The translations under genes and the position numbers were made by a program. Below are positions 29,660 through 41,459 of a stretch of DNA of 64,000 nucleotides, piece by piece (position 1 is the stretch's first letter; the number at the start of each line of letters is the position of its first letter). The notes beneath the pieces were generated by a model, which was given only the letters and a program-made list of their open reading frames with translations, had not been told where the DNA came from and searched no databases. The stretch covers positions 1-64,000 of the forward strand of contig JAREIK010010180.1 of assembly GCA_029783825.1 (NCBI GenBank). Direction: 5' to 3'. The stretch comes from Sapria himalayana. Its lineage: Eukaryota; Streptophyta; Magnoliopsida; Malpighiales; Rafflesiaceae.

Positions 29660-30187
29660 GTATATCTATCTAATTATCTGTGTATCTATGTTTTTATCTA
29701 TCTATCTGTATATCTATCTAATTATCTTTATATCTATGTTTCTATCTATCTATGTATGTGTCTATATGTCTATCTCTCTATCTATTTATCTATCTATATG
29801 TCTATTTGTATATCTATCTAACTGTCAATATGGTCTATCTATATATCTATCTATCTATATATCTGCCTGTCTATCTACCTATATGTCTATTTCTCTATAT
29901 GTCTATCTATTTAACTATCTATCTTTTTATCTCTCTATATGTCTATCTAGCAATCTACCTATTTGTCTATCTATCTATTAGTCTATCGATCAATATTTAT
30001 ATCTGTCTATCTATCTATAAGTCTATATGTCAATATATCTATGTATATATCTCTCAAATTGTCAATCTGTCAATTTGCCTATCTGACTACTGTCGATCTA
30101 TTAATCTGTCTATCTATATATTTGTCTATCTGTTAATCTATCTATATGTCTATCTGTCTATCTGTCTATTTATCTATCTTTGATTTT

Positions 30188-30195
30188 TGCTTTCT
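30188..30195. repeat. Left target-site duplication of the hAT-like MITE
   Basis: TGCTTTCT directly precedes the element and is repeated exactly at 30649-30656. Eight bases is the hAT superfamily length. Confidence 0.9.
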
Positions 30196-30648
30196 TAGAG
30201 GTGTCAACTGGGCCGACCCGACCCGGCTCGGCACGAGGAACGGCACGGTTCAGCCGTGCTTGGGCCAGCCCGGCACAAAAAAAATCTGTGCCCGGGTCAG
30301 GCACGAGCCGTGCCGTGCCTGACTCGGCATGGTTCGGCCCACGGCACGGCACACCGGTATGAGTTTGTCTCGTGCCGAGTGTCCCGTGAGCTCGACCCCA
30401 CGATGGCCCCTCCCGCAAAAAAGACCGTGGGTCGTGTATGATTCGACCCGACCCGCGGTCCCCCCGAATCCTGACCCGTACGGACATGCAAGCTCGAGCG
30501 GGCCAGGCAAGGCACGGCACGGCCCGCCTTGCCTGCGGGCCGTGCCGGGCTCAGTTTTTTTAAACCGTGCCTGGGCAGGCACGGAAGCACGATCGTGCCC
30601 TAAAAAAACAGGCCAGGCAGACCCGTCCCGGTCCGTTTGACACCTCAA
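30196..30648. mobile_element. GC-rich hAT-like MITE, 453 bp
   Basis: A sharply GC-rich island stands in an otherwise AT-rich array. Its left end reads TAGAGGTGTCAA and its right end is the inverted TTGACACCTCAA, giving 11 of 12 matching terminal bases. An exact 8-bp duplication flanks it. The interior is made of interspersed GGCACGG/CCGTGCC motifs in both orientations, so the RNA or single strand could fold extensively. It has no transposase: several open frames in both strands result from GC richness and are not coding. A paralogous empty site is visible at 32516-32545 in another copy of the surrounding repeat. TIR form and duplication length support hAT; the family is otherwise unassigned. 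Confidence 0.9.
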
Positions 30649-30656
30649 TGCTTTCT
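30649..30656. repeat. Right target-site duplication of the hAT-like MITE
   Basis: Exact copy of TGCTTTCT found at 30188-30195. Confidence 0.9.
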
Positions 30657-33240
30657 TTTATATGTCTATCTATTTATTAGTTTATTTATCTATTTATCTA
30701 TCTATCAATCTATCTTTTTATCTATCAATCTATATGTCTATATGTTTTTCTATCAATATATCTATCTATGTATCTTTTTATATATCTATCTGTCTATTTG
30801 TATATGTATCTAATTATCTTTCTACTATTTGTCTATCTATCTATATGTATATCCATCCATCTGTCTGTCTAACTATCTCTATCTATCTGTATATCTATCT
30901 TTCTATCTTTCTATTTGTCTATATGTCTATTTGTCTATCTATTTATATGTTTATCTGTCCATCTGTCTATTTATTTATCTATTTATATGTCTATTTATTT
31001 ATCTATCTATATGTCAATTTAACAAGTTGTATATGTGGTTTATCTATATACATGTTTATGTGTCTATCTATCTTGTTGTTTATTAGACTATCTGTCTGTC
31101 TATCTGACTATCTGTCTATTAGTATATTTTTCTATATGTCTATATGTCTATCTGTCATCTCTGTCTAATTATTTGTCTATCTATGTTTCTATCTATCTAT
31201 GTATGTGTCTATATGTCAATCTGTCTATCTATTTATCTATCTATATGTCTATCTGTATATATGTGTAACTGTCAATATGGCCTATCTATATATATATCTA
31301 TCTATCTATCTATCTGCATGTCTATCTATCTATATGTCTATTTCTCTATATGTCATCTATTTATTATCTATCTTTCTATCTCTCAATATGTCTATCTAGC
31401 AATGTACCTATTTGTTTATCTATCTATCAGTCTATCTATCTATATTTATATTGTCTATCTATCTATAAGTCTATATGTCAATATATCTATGTATATATCT
31501 CTCAAATTGTCAATCTGTCAATCTTTCTATCTGACTACTGTCGATCTATTAATTTATCTATCTGTATATCTATCTATCTGTTAATCTATCTTTTTATCTA
31601 TCAGTCTATATGTCTATATGTTTTTCTATCAATATATCTATCTATGTATCTCTTTATATATCTATCTGTCTATTTGTATATGTTTCTAATTATCTTTCTA
31701 CTATTTTTCTATCTATCTATCTGTATATCCATCCATCTATCTGTCTAACTGTCTCTATCTATCTATCTATCTGTATATCTATCTATTTATCTTTCTATTT
31801 GTCTATATGTCTATTTGTCTATCTATTTATATGTTTATCTGCTCATCTGTCTATTTATTTATCTATCTATATGTTTATTTATTTATCTATCTATATGTCA
31901 ATTTAACAATTTGTATATGTGGTTTATCTATATACCTGTTTATGTGTCTATCTATCTTGTTGTCTATTAGACTATCTGTCTGTCTATTTATCTGTCTATC
32001 TGACTATCTGTCTATCTGTCTATTAGTATTTTTTCTATATGTCTATATGTCTATCTGTCTAATTATCTGTCTATCTATGTTTCTATCTATCTATGTATGT
32101 GTCTATATGTCTATCTGTCTATCTATTTATCTATCTATATGTATATCTGTATATCTGTCTAACTGTCAATATGGTCTATCTATATATATATCTATCTATC
32201 TGCCTATCTATCTATCTATCTATATGTCTATTTCCCTATATGTCTATCTATTTAACTATCTACCTTTCTATCTTTTTATCTCTCTACATGTCTATCTAGC
32301 AATCTACCTATTTGTCTATCTATCTATCAGTCTATCTATCTATATTTATATGTCTATCTATCTATAAGTCTGTATGTCAAAATATCTATGTATATATCTC
32401 TCAAATTGTCAATCTGGCTATCTGACTACTGTCGATCTATTAATCTGTCTAGGTGTATATTTGTCTATCTGTTAATCTATCTATATGTCTATATGTCTAT
32501 CTGTCTATCTTTCTATTTATCTATCTTTGATTCTAGCTTTTTACCTATATGTCTATATATTTATTAGTCTATTTATCTATCTATCAATCTATCTTTTTAT
32601 CTATCAGTCTATATGTCTATGTTTTTCTATCAATATATCTATCTATGTATCTTTTTATATATCTATCTGTCTATTTGTATATGTATCTAATTATATCTCT
32701 ACTATTTGTCTATCTATCTGTATATCCATCCATCTATCTGTATAACTGTCTCTATCTATCTCTCTGTATATCTATCTTTCTTTCTTTCTATTTGTCTATA
32801 TGTCTATTTGTCTATCTATTTATATGTTTATCTGTCCATCTGTCTATTTATTTATCTATCTATATGTCTATTTATTTATCTATCTATATGTCAATTTAAC
32901 AATTTGTATATGTGGTTTATCTATATACATGTTTATGTGTCTATCTATCTTGTTGTCTATTAGACTATCTGTCTGTCTATCTATCTGTCTATCTGACTAT
33001 CTGTCTATCTGTCTATTAGTATATTTTTCTATATGTCTATCTGTCTATCTGTTTATTAGCCTATTTTTCTATCTTTCTATCTATCTATCTGTCTATTTGT
33101 CGATATGTCTATCTATCTATCTATATGTATCTATTTATATGTATATCTATCTATCTATTTGTCTATCCATCTATTTGTCTATCAAACTATCTGTATATCT
33201 GTCTATGTATCTTCTCTCTATATATCTATATGTTTATTGT

Positions 33241-36200
33241 TTCTGAAAGATAGATAAATAGATTGACAGATAGATAAATAGATAGATAGATCGATCGACT
33301 GATAGACTATTAAACTTATAGATAGATAGGTTGAAATCTAGTTAGACAAATAGACAAAAAGATAAATAGATAGATAAATAAATAAATAAATAATATATAT
33401 ATATATATAAAGACATAGATAGATAGACAAATAGACAGACAGATAGATAGATATATAGATAGACATGTAGGTACATAGATAGAAAGACACATATGTTGAT
33501 AGACAGATATATAGATAGAGATAAGATAGATAGAAATATAGACAGATAGATAGATAGAATAGTAGATAGATGAAGAGTTAAACTGAAAAACATATATACA
33601 AATAGAGAGAGAGATAAATAGACCAAATAGATAGTTAGACAAATAGACATATATATAGATAGACAGATAGTTAGTTAGTTAGTTAGACATACAGACAGAT
33701 AGGTAGGTAGATAGATAAATAGGTAGATAGATATGTAGATAGATATGTAGATAGATATGTAGATAGATAGGTAGATAGGTAGATAGATAGATAGATAGAT
33801 AGGCAGATTGATAGACAGATAGATTGGCAGACATATAAGCAGATAGATAAGCAGATAGATTGGCAGATAGATAGGCAGATAGATAGGCAGATAGATAGGC
33901 AGATAGATAGGCAGATAGATAGGCAGATAAATAGGTGGATAGATAGGTGGATAGATAGGCAGATAGATAGGTAGATAGATAGGCAGATAGTTAGGCAGAT
34001 AGATAGGCTGATAGATATGTAGATAGATAGGTAGATAGATAGATAGATAGATAATAATATAGACATATAGATTGATAATCAGATAGATAGATAAATAGAT
34101 AGATAAATAGACAGATTGACAAATAAGAGATAGAAAGATAGACATAGATGTAGATATAGAGTTAGACTAATAGACATAGATGTAGATATAGAGATAGACA
34201 AATAGATAAATAGAGAGATGGAAAAATCGACAGATAGATAGATAGATAGATAAAATGCAGATAGACCAATAGATAAATAGACAGATAGATGGAAAAATAG
34301 ATTGATATACTAATAAATATTTATATAGATAGATAGACAGATTGAAATATAGACAAATAGATAAATATTTAGACATATAGATAGACATATATATATATAT
34401 ATAGTTAGATAGATCAATAGATAGATAAACAAGAAGATAGATAGACAAACAGAGTGTTGATAGACACACATGCAGACAAAAGATAGTAAGAAAGATAGAT
34501 AGAAAGATAGACAAATAAAAATAGACAAACAGATAGATAGAAATGCAAATTTACAAATAGACATGCAGACAAACAGACAGATTGATAGATAGATATATAG
34601 AAAGATAGATAGATAGGCATATAGTAGATAGACATAGATAGCCAAAAATTTAGAAAGTGGTAGATAGACATATACACAAATAGACAGATAAAAAGATAGT
34701 CATATAGATATATAGATATTTATAGACATAGATAGATAGACATATACACAAATAGATAGATAGAAAGATAGTCATATACATAAATAGACAGATAGACAAG
34801 TAGAGAGATAGTTAGATAGACAAAAGATTTATTTGAAAGATAAACAGCCAGTCAGATAGACTGAAAGATAGAAAAACAAATATTCAGATAGATAGATTTA
34901 CATATAGAAAAATAGGTAGATAGATACATATATAGATTGATAGATAAATAGACAGATGTTCACATAGAAATATAGCCAAATAGGTAGATCAGATAGATCT
35001 AAATATACACAAATAAATAGATAGAGAGATAGTCTTATAGACTAATAGGCAAATAGATAGATAGGTAAATATATAAATATATCAATCGATAGATAGATAG
35101 TTAAATAGATAGCTACATAGATAGATAGATAGATTGATTGATTGACAAATAGATTGACTGAAAAAAAGATAGAAAGATAAATAGATAGACACACCGAATA
35201 ATAGGCAAATAGACATATAGACAAACAAACACACACACCCACACACAGAGACAGTCACATAGACAGATAGATAGACAAACACACAAATACACAAATAGAT
35301 AGATAGATAGATAGACAAACAGATTGATTGATAGATAGGTAGGTAGGTAGGTAGATAGAGGATAGACACGGAGAGATAGACATTTAGAAAGATAAATAGA
35401 TAAACATATAGACAAATAGACAAATAGATAGATAGACATATAGAAAAATTGATAAATAGATAGACAAGCAATTAGATAAGAGATATACTAATAAACAGAT
35501 AGAGAGATTGACAGATAGACAAATAGATAGATAGACAAATAAATAGAAATTCCATATAGACATATTGATAGATAGAGTGATAGACAAATAGACAAATAGG
35601 CACATAAACATATAGACAAATAGATAGATAGATAGATAAATATACATGTAGATAGTTAAAATGATAGATAGATAGACAGATAGAGAAGTGACACATAGAT
35701 ATATAGATAGATAGACAAATACACAGATAGATAGATAGATAGATAGATAGACAGATAGACAGATAGATAGATAGCTAGACAGATTGATAGATAGACAGAT
35801 AGACAAATAGAATAAAAGATAGATAGATATATAGATCAATTGATTGATAGATAGATAGATAGATATAAAGATAGATATATAGATTGTTAGTTAGATAGAC
35901 AAATAGATAGATAGATAGACAAATAGATAGACAGACAGACATGCATACAGATAGAAAATTAATAGACAAACAAATAATAAGATAGACATACATATATACA
36001 AATAAAGAGATAGACAATTAGATAGATAAAGAGATAAACCAATAAATAAATAGACCTATAGATAGATATAAAGATAGATAGATAAACCATATAGACAGAT
36101 TGAGAGAAAGAGATATAGACATATAGACAGATAGATAGATATATAGATAAATATATATACAGATAGATATATAGACATATACACAAATAGAAAGATAGAC

Positions 36201-36476
36201 TGATTCTCACATTGAAAGATAGATAGATAGAAAGTAGATAGAAAAAGAGATAAATCTATAAACAAATAGATAGATTGAGATATAGATAGATATGCCATAT
36301 AAATAGATACACAGATAGACAGATAGACTGAATGACAGACATATAGATATATAGATAGATAGGCAAATATATAGATGGATAGATAAATAAATAGACAAAT
36401 AGATAGATAGACAGATTGACAAATAGATAAATAGACAGATAGACATATAAACAAATAGATAGATTGACTGATAGAC

Positions 36477-36507
<31 letters not shown>

Positions 36508-38350
36508 CAGATAGACATATACACAAATAGAAAGATACAAAGATAATCAGATAATTAGATAAAAAGATAGATAAGTAAATAGATAAAAAGATAAATTGAA
36601 TAATAGATAGACAGATAGAGAGATAGACAAAGAGACCATATAGATAGATAGATAGATAGACATATAGACAGAAAGACAGGTAAACAGATGGACAGATAGA
36701 CAGGTAAAGAGATAGATAGGTAGATAGTACAATAGATATAAAGAAAGACAGATAATTTGATAGATAAATTGATAGATAGACAGGTAGGCAAATAAAAAGA
36801 TGGACAAATAGATTAATTGATAAACAGATAGACATGTACACATATAGATAGAAGACAGATAGACAAAAATATAAATAGACAAATTTCAGATAGACGGATA
36901 GATAGATAGATAGACAGACATACAGACAGACAGATAGATAGATAGATAGAAGACAAATAGACATATATATAGATAGTTAGATAGACAGCTAAATAGATAA
37001 ATAGATAGATAGACAAATAAATTGATACATATATAGATAGATAGATAGAAATACAGATAGATAGACAGATTGATGGATAGATAGATATATAGATAGATAA
37101 TCAGATAGACAGATAGACAAATAGATAGATAAATAAAATGATAAATAGATTGACAAATAGATAGATATATAGATATATAGATAGATAGATAAAAGATAGA
37201 TTGACAAAATGATAGATAGACAAATATGAAGATAGACAGATAGACATATAGACATATAGATAGATAGATAGATAGAAATATGCACGAATGGACAGATAGA
37301 AATATACACGAATGGACAGATAGAAAGATACTCAGATAATTATATAGACAGCTAGACAAGTAGATTAATAAAGAGATAAACCACGAAACAAATAGATAGT
37401 TAGAGATATAGATGGATAGACCATATAGATAGATTGTCAGATAGATAAATAGATAGATAGATAGTTAAATAGATGGATAGATAGATAGATAGAGAGATAG
37501 ATAGATAGATAGACAGACATACATATAGATAGATAGATCGATAGATAGATAAATAGATAGATAGATAGACAGACAGATAGATAGATAAATAGACAGATAC
37601 ACAGATACACAGATACTTAGATAGACAGATAAATAGATATACATATAGACAAATAGTCAGATATATAGATAGATAGACAAATAGATAGATAAACAGATAG
37701 ACATATAGACAAATAGAGTGATAGATAGATAGATAGATAAATAGATAGACAAATAGTTAGATCGATAGATTAACAGATAGACATATAGATAGAAGACATA
37801 GATAAAAATAAATAGATAAACAGATTCTTAGATAGATAGGTAGACAGATAGATAGAAGATAGATAAACAAATATACATAGAGTGAGATACACATATGGAT
37901 AGATAAATAAATGTATAAATAGATAGATAGATAGATAGTCATATAGACAAATTGATAGATAGACTAATAGTTAGATAGATAGATAGATAAATAGACAGAT
38001 AGACAAATCGAAAGACAGACAGATAGATAGATAGACAGATAGACAAATAGATAGACAAATGATAAACAAATAGATAGACAAATAGATAGATAGACACATA
38101 GATAGATAAACATAAGATAGATTGATAAATAGATAGATAGTTAGATAAACTGATACATAGATAGCCAAATAGACAGATAGATATATTATAGATAGGCAGA
38201 TAGGCAGATATGCAGTTTGATATATAGTCAGATTGATAGATAAACAGATAGATAGAATAATAGATAGCCAGATAGCTAGGTGGGTAGATAGACAGAAGAT
38301 ATATACTTGGATAGTTAGATAGATAGATAGATAGGCAGAAAGATAGATAA
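33241..38350 (-). repeat. TCTA array in reversed orientation (TAGA on + strand)
   Basis: From about 33241 the + strand reads TAGATAGA/GATAGACA instead of TCTA, and this holds without exception to 38350, where a CACTA element begins. Variants mirror those of the other blocks (ATAGACAAATAG is the complement of CTATTTGTCTAT). No gene is seen; the long open frames on the minus strand are the same stop-free artefact. Either a 5.1-kb inversion or a separately seeded block would explain it. Confidence 0.96.
33700..34045 (-). repeat. 12-bp periodic tract
   Basis: Inside the reversed block the variation becomes regular: AGATAGATATGT units at about 33725-33765 give way to AGATAGATAGGC units at about 33826-34045, more than fifteen in near-perfect phase. 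On the minus strand it reads as a Leu-Pro-Ile-Tyr repeat. It is a local amplification of one three-tetramer variant. Confidence 0.9.
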
Positions 38351-39250
38351 GAATACAAGAAAAATCTCATTTAGCTAGAGACAATTGCCTAAATAAATGG
38401 GCATTTTACGTCGCTAAATGGAATATGGAGATGGATTACCGATAGATTAGTTCTCTATCTAAAGTGCACCTCGCTAAAATTTACTGATGGAAAGTTTCCT
38501 TAGCTAAAAATTTACCGACAGAAAAATATATTAGAAAGCTAAATGATATTTTTCATCGCAAAATAGAAATTACATTGGAATATTCCCCACGCTAAAGTGC
38601 TTGTTGCTAAATATTAGCAATGAATATATTTCTAGCTAAATAAATTTAGCAACGACAAAAATCCGTCGCTAAAATAAAGATATCCTTTCCTAATTTAGTA
38701 AGGGATTTTCTCTAGCAATATTTTTATGAGATTTTTTCTAGCTAATTAATAAGGGAATTTTTGCAAGCAAATTTAGATAGGGAAAATTTTCTATATTAAC
38801 TAGGGAATTTTTCCTAGCTATTTTATTTTCAAAACTATTTTTAGAATTTAATTTTATTTAAAATTTTTAAATTAAATAATTTAATCTTTTTATATTAAAT
38901 TGAATAAAAATAGAAACTATAAATGATAATTTATAATTAAAAAAAATTAAATTTTTTTAATAACTTATTCTAATACAATATTTTACATAATTAAAACAAA
39001 AAAAATAATAAAATTTTATTACTTCTTATTCATCAATGTATCTACTGACAGTGCATAAAGTATAATCTATCAATTCATTGATGTTGCTTTCTCTTCTTCT
39101 GCTTCTCTGATTACCATTTTTCTGCTGCGACAAAGCTATCCGAGACACGGCACATCATGTATGGTGAAAAATCATATTACTTATACAAGCTTTGTATGGT
39201 AATAATGCGGTACCATATCTGTAAGAAATTAAACCACTCAATCAAATTAA
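38351..39250 (+). repeat. CACTA left end, outer copy
   Basis: About 900 bp of subterminal sequence, repeated directly at 41460-42283. Shared segments include GGGCATTTTAC, GACAGAAAAATATATT and a distinctive stretch with CTCTGATTACCATTTTTCTG and GCGACAAAGCT. The outer terminus has lost the CACTA pentamer. Confidence 0.88.
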
Positions 39251-39302
39251 AATAAAAAAAAGTAATGTTTTGATAAATATATAAGACTATATTTATCAAA
39301 AT

Positions 39303-39560
39303 ATACTAGTATTACACTCGTAAATATATATTACTTATACAAAAAGTAATGTTTTGTATGGGGAAGCTTTGTATGAGTCACTGCAGTATATATGTAAATA
39401 TATACTAGTATTACACTCATGCATATATTACTACAATATATGTACATAAAAATTGTAGTATTATGTGTACATATATACTGAGTACAAATATACTCAAAAT
39501 ATATGTACATAAAATACTACAGTATTATATGTATGTATATACTGAGTATATACATAAGTA
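39303..39560 (+). repeat. Short dispersed direct repeats in AT-rich spacer
   Basis: TATACTAGTATTACACTC occurs twice (about 39302 and 39400), and ATATGTACATAAAA and TATATACTGAGTA are also each repeated. No coding signal. Confidence 0.6.
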
Positions 39561-39574
39561 TATTCCCCATTTGT

Positions 39575-40020
39575 TTCTGTTGCTACTATTGCAGCTACTG
39601 CTGCCACTGCTCTCACTGTCGCTACAGTTGCCGCTGCTTCCACTGCCACTACCACTGCCGCCGCTACCTCCGACTGCTTCCGCCACTTTCGTTGGTGCAA
39701 CCGATGCCGCCTGTGCTGCCGGTGCGACTGGTGGAGCAGGTGCTGCCAGTGCCACCTGTGCCACCGATACCATTGGTGCCACCACAACCATCAATGTTGT
39801 CACTGATGCCACCACTACCATCAATGTCACCGCTACCACCACTACCACCACTACCGCCCCTGTAGCCCCTGCTCTCGTTACTGGTGCTACCCCTGTTGCC
39901 GTTGCTGCTAGTGCTACCGATTCTGCCGGTGCTGCCGGTGCTTCCGCGGCTGCCATTGCTGTTAGTGCCGCCGCCGCTGCCATTGCTGTCGGTGCCACCG
40001 CCACTGCTCCTGCCAAAATA
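39575..40020 (+). repeat. GC-rich trinucleotide-patterned block
   Basis: About 450 bp built of imperfect GCN/ACN/CCN triplets, so cytosine recurs every third base. It is open in several frames on both strands; one + frame reads as mostly Ala and Thr from about 39600 to 40029. Composition differs strongly from both neighbours. It looks like an expanded degenerate triplet tract, possibly from a captured coding region, rather than a gene: there is no domain, and all frames are equally open. Confidence 0.7.
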
Positions 40021-40588
40021 ATCAACTAATATTTTTATAAATAACTCAAAAAAACCTCAACAAACTTTTCTATTTCCCAATATTAGTATTCTAGATATTT
40101 ATATACCAATTTAAGTAATAAATTATGGTTTGTCTTTTATTTTTATTTTATTATTATTGTAGTTTATGGGTGGAAGCATCAAATAAGTAGGGTGCCCCAA
40201 TGGCCCAATCCTTTATATTTCTATCAATGGACTAAGTTTATTATTGGTAATGATTGTGATTTTTATTAATTATGTTAATGTATTTTTTTGGGATGTACAT
40301 TTTTTTTTGAATAATTATAATTATGATATAAATATAAAATAGAAAAAATATCTTTATAAAAATATATTTCAAGTATTCTTGAAATATTCTTTGAGAAAAA
40401 TATTTCAAAAAATATATTTCAAAAAATTATATTGGGATGTACATTTTATTAATGAAGAAGGATTCACAAGCTTCCCATAGAGCAGCAAACAACTACAAGT
40501 AGTAAAATGGAGTTTTTTTCTCTCGGGTTTTAGTTTTGTAGAGACATGCTGCTGTGAGAAAGATGTCCACTATACCAACCATAATGGG

Positions 40589-40930
40589 CTAGATAGGACC
40601 AGAGATGACGTGCCCATTTTCCAAGCTTGCTTCTACAGTGCCACCAACTACACCTGACTTTGGTTCCTTGGGCTCCAAATCAAGAGTTACGGTGGCTCTG
40701 AATGGTTCGTCTTCATCAACATAGAGTCTATGAGAGATGGCCCTATAGGGTTCCCTTAGAAAGAAGGGAACATGACAAGATGGGATTGATCCATAAGGGT
40801 AGGAGGATGAAAACTTGACAACTTTCATGTATAGAGCAGGGAGAGAATCAACGTCACCTTCCCATGGGTGGTCCGATGGCTCGGATTCAAATTTCAGTTT
40901 GTAGTGTATTCTGATGGTAGGTCGCAGCAT
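40589..40930 (-). CDS. Unrecognised open frame, possibly captured exon
   Basis: A 113-codon frame starts with MLRPTIRIHYKLKFESEPSD and includes EGDVDSLPALYMKVVKF and FFLREPYRAISHRLYVDEDE. Its composition is balanced and protein-like, unlike the surrounding simple sequence. The frame stays open for about 19 further codons upstream of this Met before a stop, so the true piece may begin in the middle of an exon. I do not recognise a family. It lies between the two left-end copies of the CACTA element, where captured host fragments would be expected. Real coding ancestry is an inference from composition only. Confidence 0.4.
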   Translation of the reverse strand: MLRPTIRIHYKLKFESEPSDHPWEGDVDSLPALYMKVVKFSSSYPYGSIPSCHVPFFLREPYRAISHRLYVDEDEPFRATVTLDLEPKEPKSGVVGGTVEASLENGHVISGPI

Positions 40931-41091
40931 GGTTTCCAGATTAGGAATGTCGGAGAAGTGTTGAGTTAAAATGTTTAAGATTTTAGAGAATTTCGAATCC
41001 GTTATGCGTAATCATTCTTGTAGATGATTGATTTGTTTGGGTCTCGAGAAGGCATCGGAGTCAGCTGGGATGTTGAGATTCTTCTTGTCAT

Positions 41092-41406
41092 ATGAACATC
41101 GAGGTTCTATACAGTCAAGGTCTCCTGCTGACATACACAATGACCAACATTGATGCACCAATAATGATCGAATTCTCTCGAGGTGAATGTATGATGAGAG
41201 GCTCGGAGATTAACTTGTGTTGGGACAATCTTGAGGGCCTTGAAGGTTCAAAAAAGGCCCGAAATTTATACATGGCAACATTTCATGTCGTTGCTCGTAA
41301 AGATTCAAGATTGAGCATTATTTTTTTCTCGGAAAACATCTTAGGATTCGCAAGTATACCCTTGCACTATCTCAAACCTCCAGATCTGGGAAAAAATGAT
41401 AAGTAA
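41092..41406 (+). CDS. Unrecognised open frame, possibly captured exon
   Basis: A 104-codon frame includes GLLLTYTMTNIDAPIMIEFS, MRGSEINLCWDNLEGLEG and ATFHVVARKDSRLSIIFF, again balanced and protein-like. It ends 53 bases before the inner CACTA left end at 41460. The family is not recognised. It is convergently or divergently placed relative to the frame at 40589-40930, and the two could be unrelated pieces. No promoter or splice context is secure. Confidence 0.4.
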   Translation: MNIEVLYSQGLLLTYTMTNIDAPIMIEFSRGECMMRGSEINLCWDNLEGLEGSKKARNLYMATFHVVARKDSRLSIIFFSENILGFASIPLHYLKPPDLGKNDK

Positions 41407-41459
41407 ATGCAAGAAGGCGGAACAACGGGAAGAAAAGTCGAGAACTCTGGTGGTGGGAC

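Larger units (their letters stand above)
29690..33035 (+). repeat. Higher-order repeat, about 0.9-1.0 kb unit, roughly three copies
   Basis: Anchor ACTGTCAATATGG occurs at 29821, 31268 and 32162. Anchor ATATGTGGTT occurs at 31031, 31915 and 32908. A third anchor, a GACTACTGTCGATCTATTAA segment, ends each corresponding part near 30110, 31550 and 32440. Spacings are 894, 884 and 993 bp, and the 1447-bp first spacing reduces to about 986 bp once the 453-bp hAT-like insertion plus its 8-bp duplication is removed. Unit edges are approximate. Confidence 0.9.
13654..33240 (+). repeat. Degenerate TCTA tetranucleotide array, block 2
   Basis: The same TCTA-oriented array resumes after the copia fragment and continues for 19.6 kb, interrupted only by the hAT-like insertion at 30196-30648. 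It carries the array's clearest higher-order structure, annotated separately. No gene is seen. At 33240 the array flips to the TAGA orientation. Confidence 0.97.

Noticed and set aside
30170..30648. Several overlapping open frames on both strands in the GC-rich island, rich in Arg, Pro, Gly and Ala
   Set aside because: High GC removes stop codons. The island is a MITE with terminal repeats and a target duplication, and no frame resembles a transposase.
1..38350. Dense GATA sites as a regulatory element for GATA transcription factors
   Set aside because: The motif is simply the array unit. Nothing nearby is a gene to regulate.
33316..38370. Long minus-strand open frames of the same kind
   Set aside because: Same artefact; the array is reversed here so the stop-free strand is the minus strand.
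39463..40029. Ala/Thr-rich reading frame of 188 codons
   Set aside because: It follows from the triplet repeat; other frames on both strands are equally open and the first third is AT-rich spacer.
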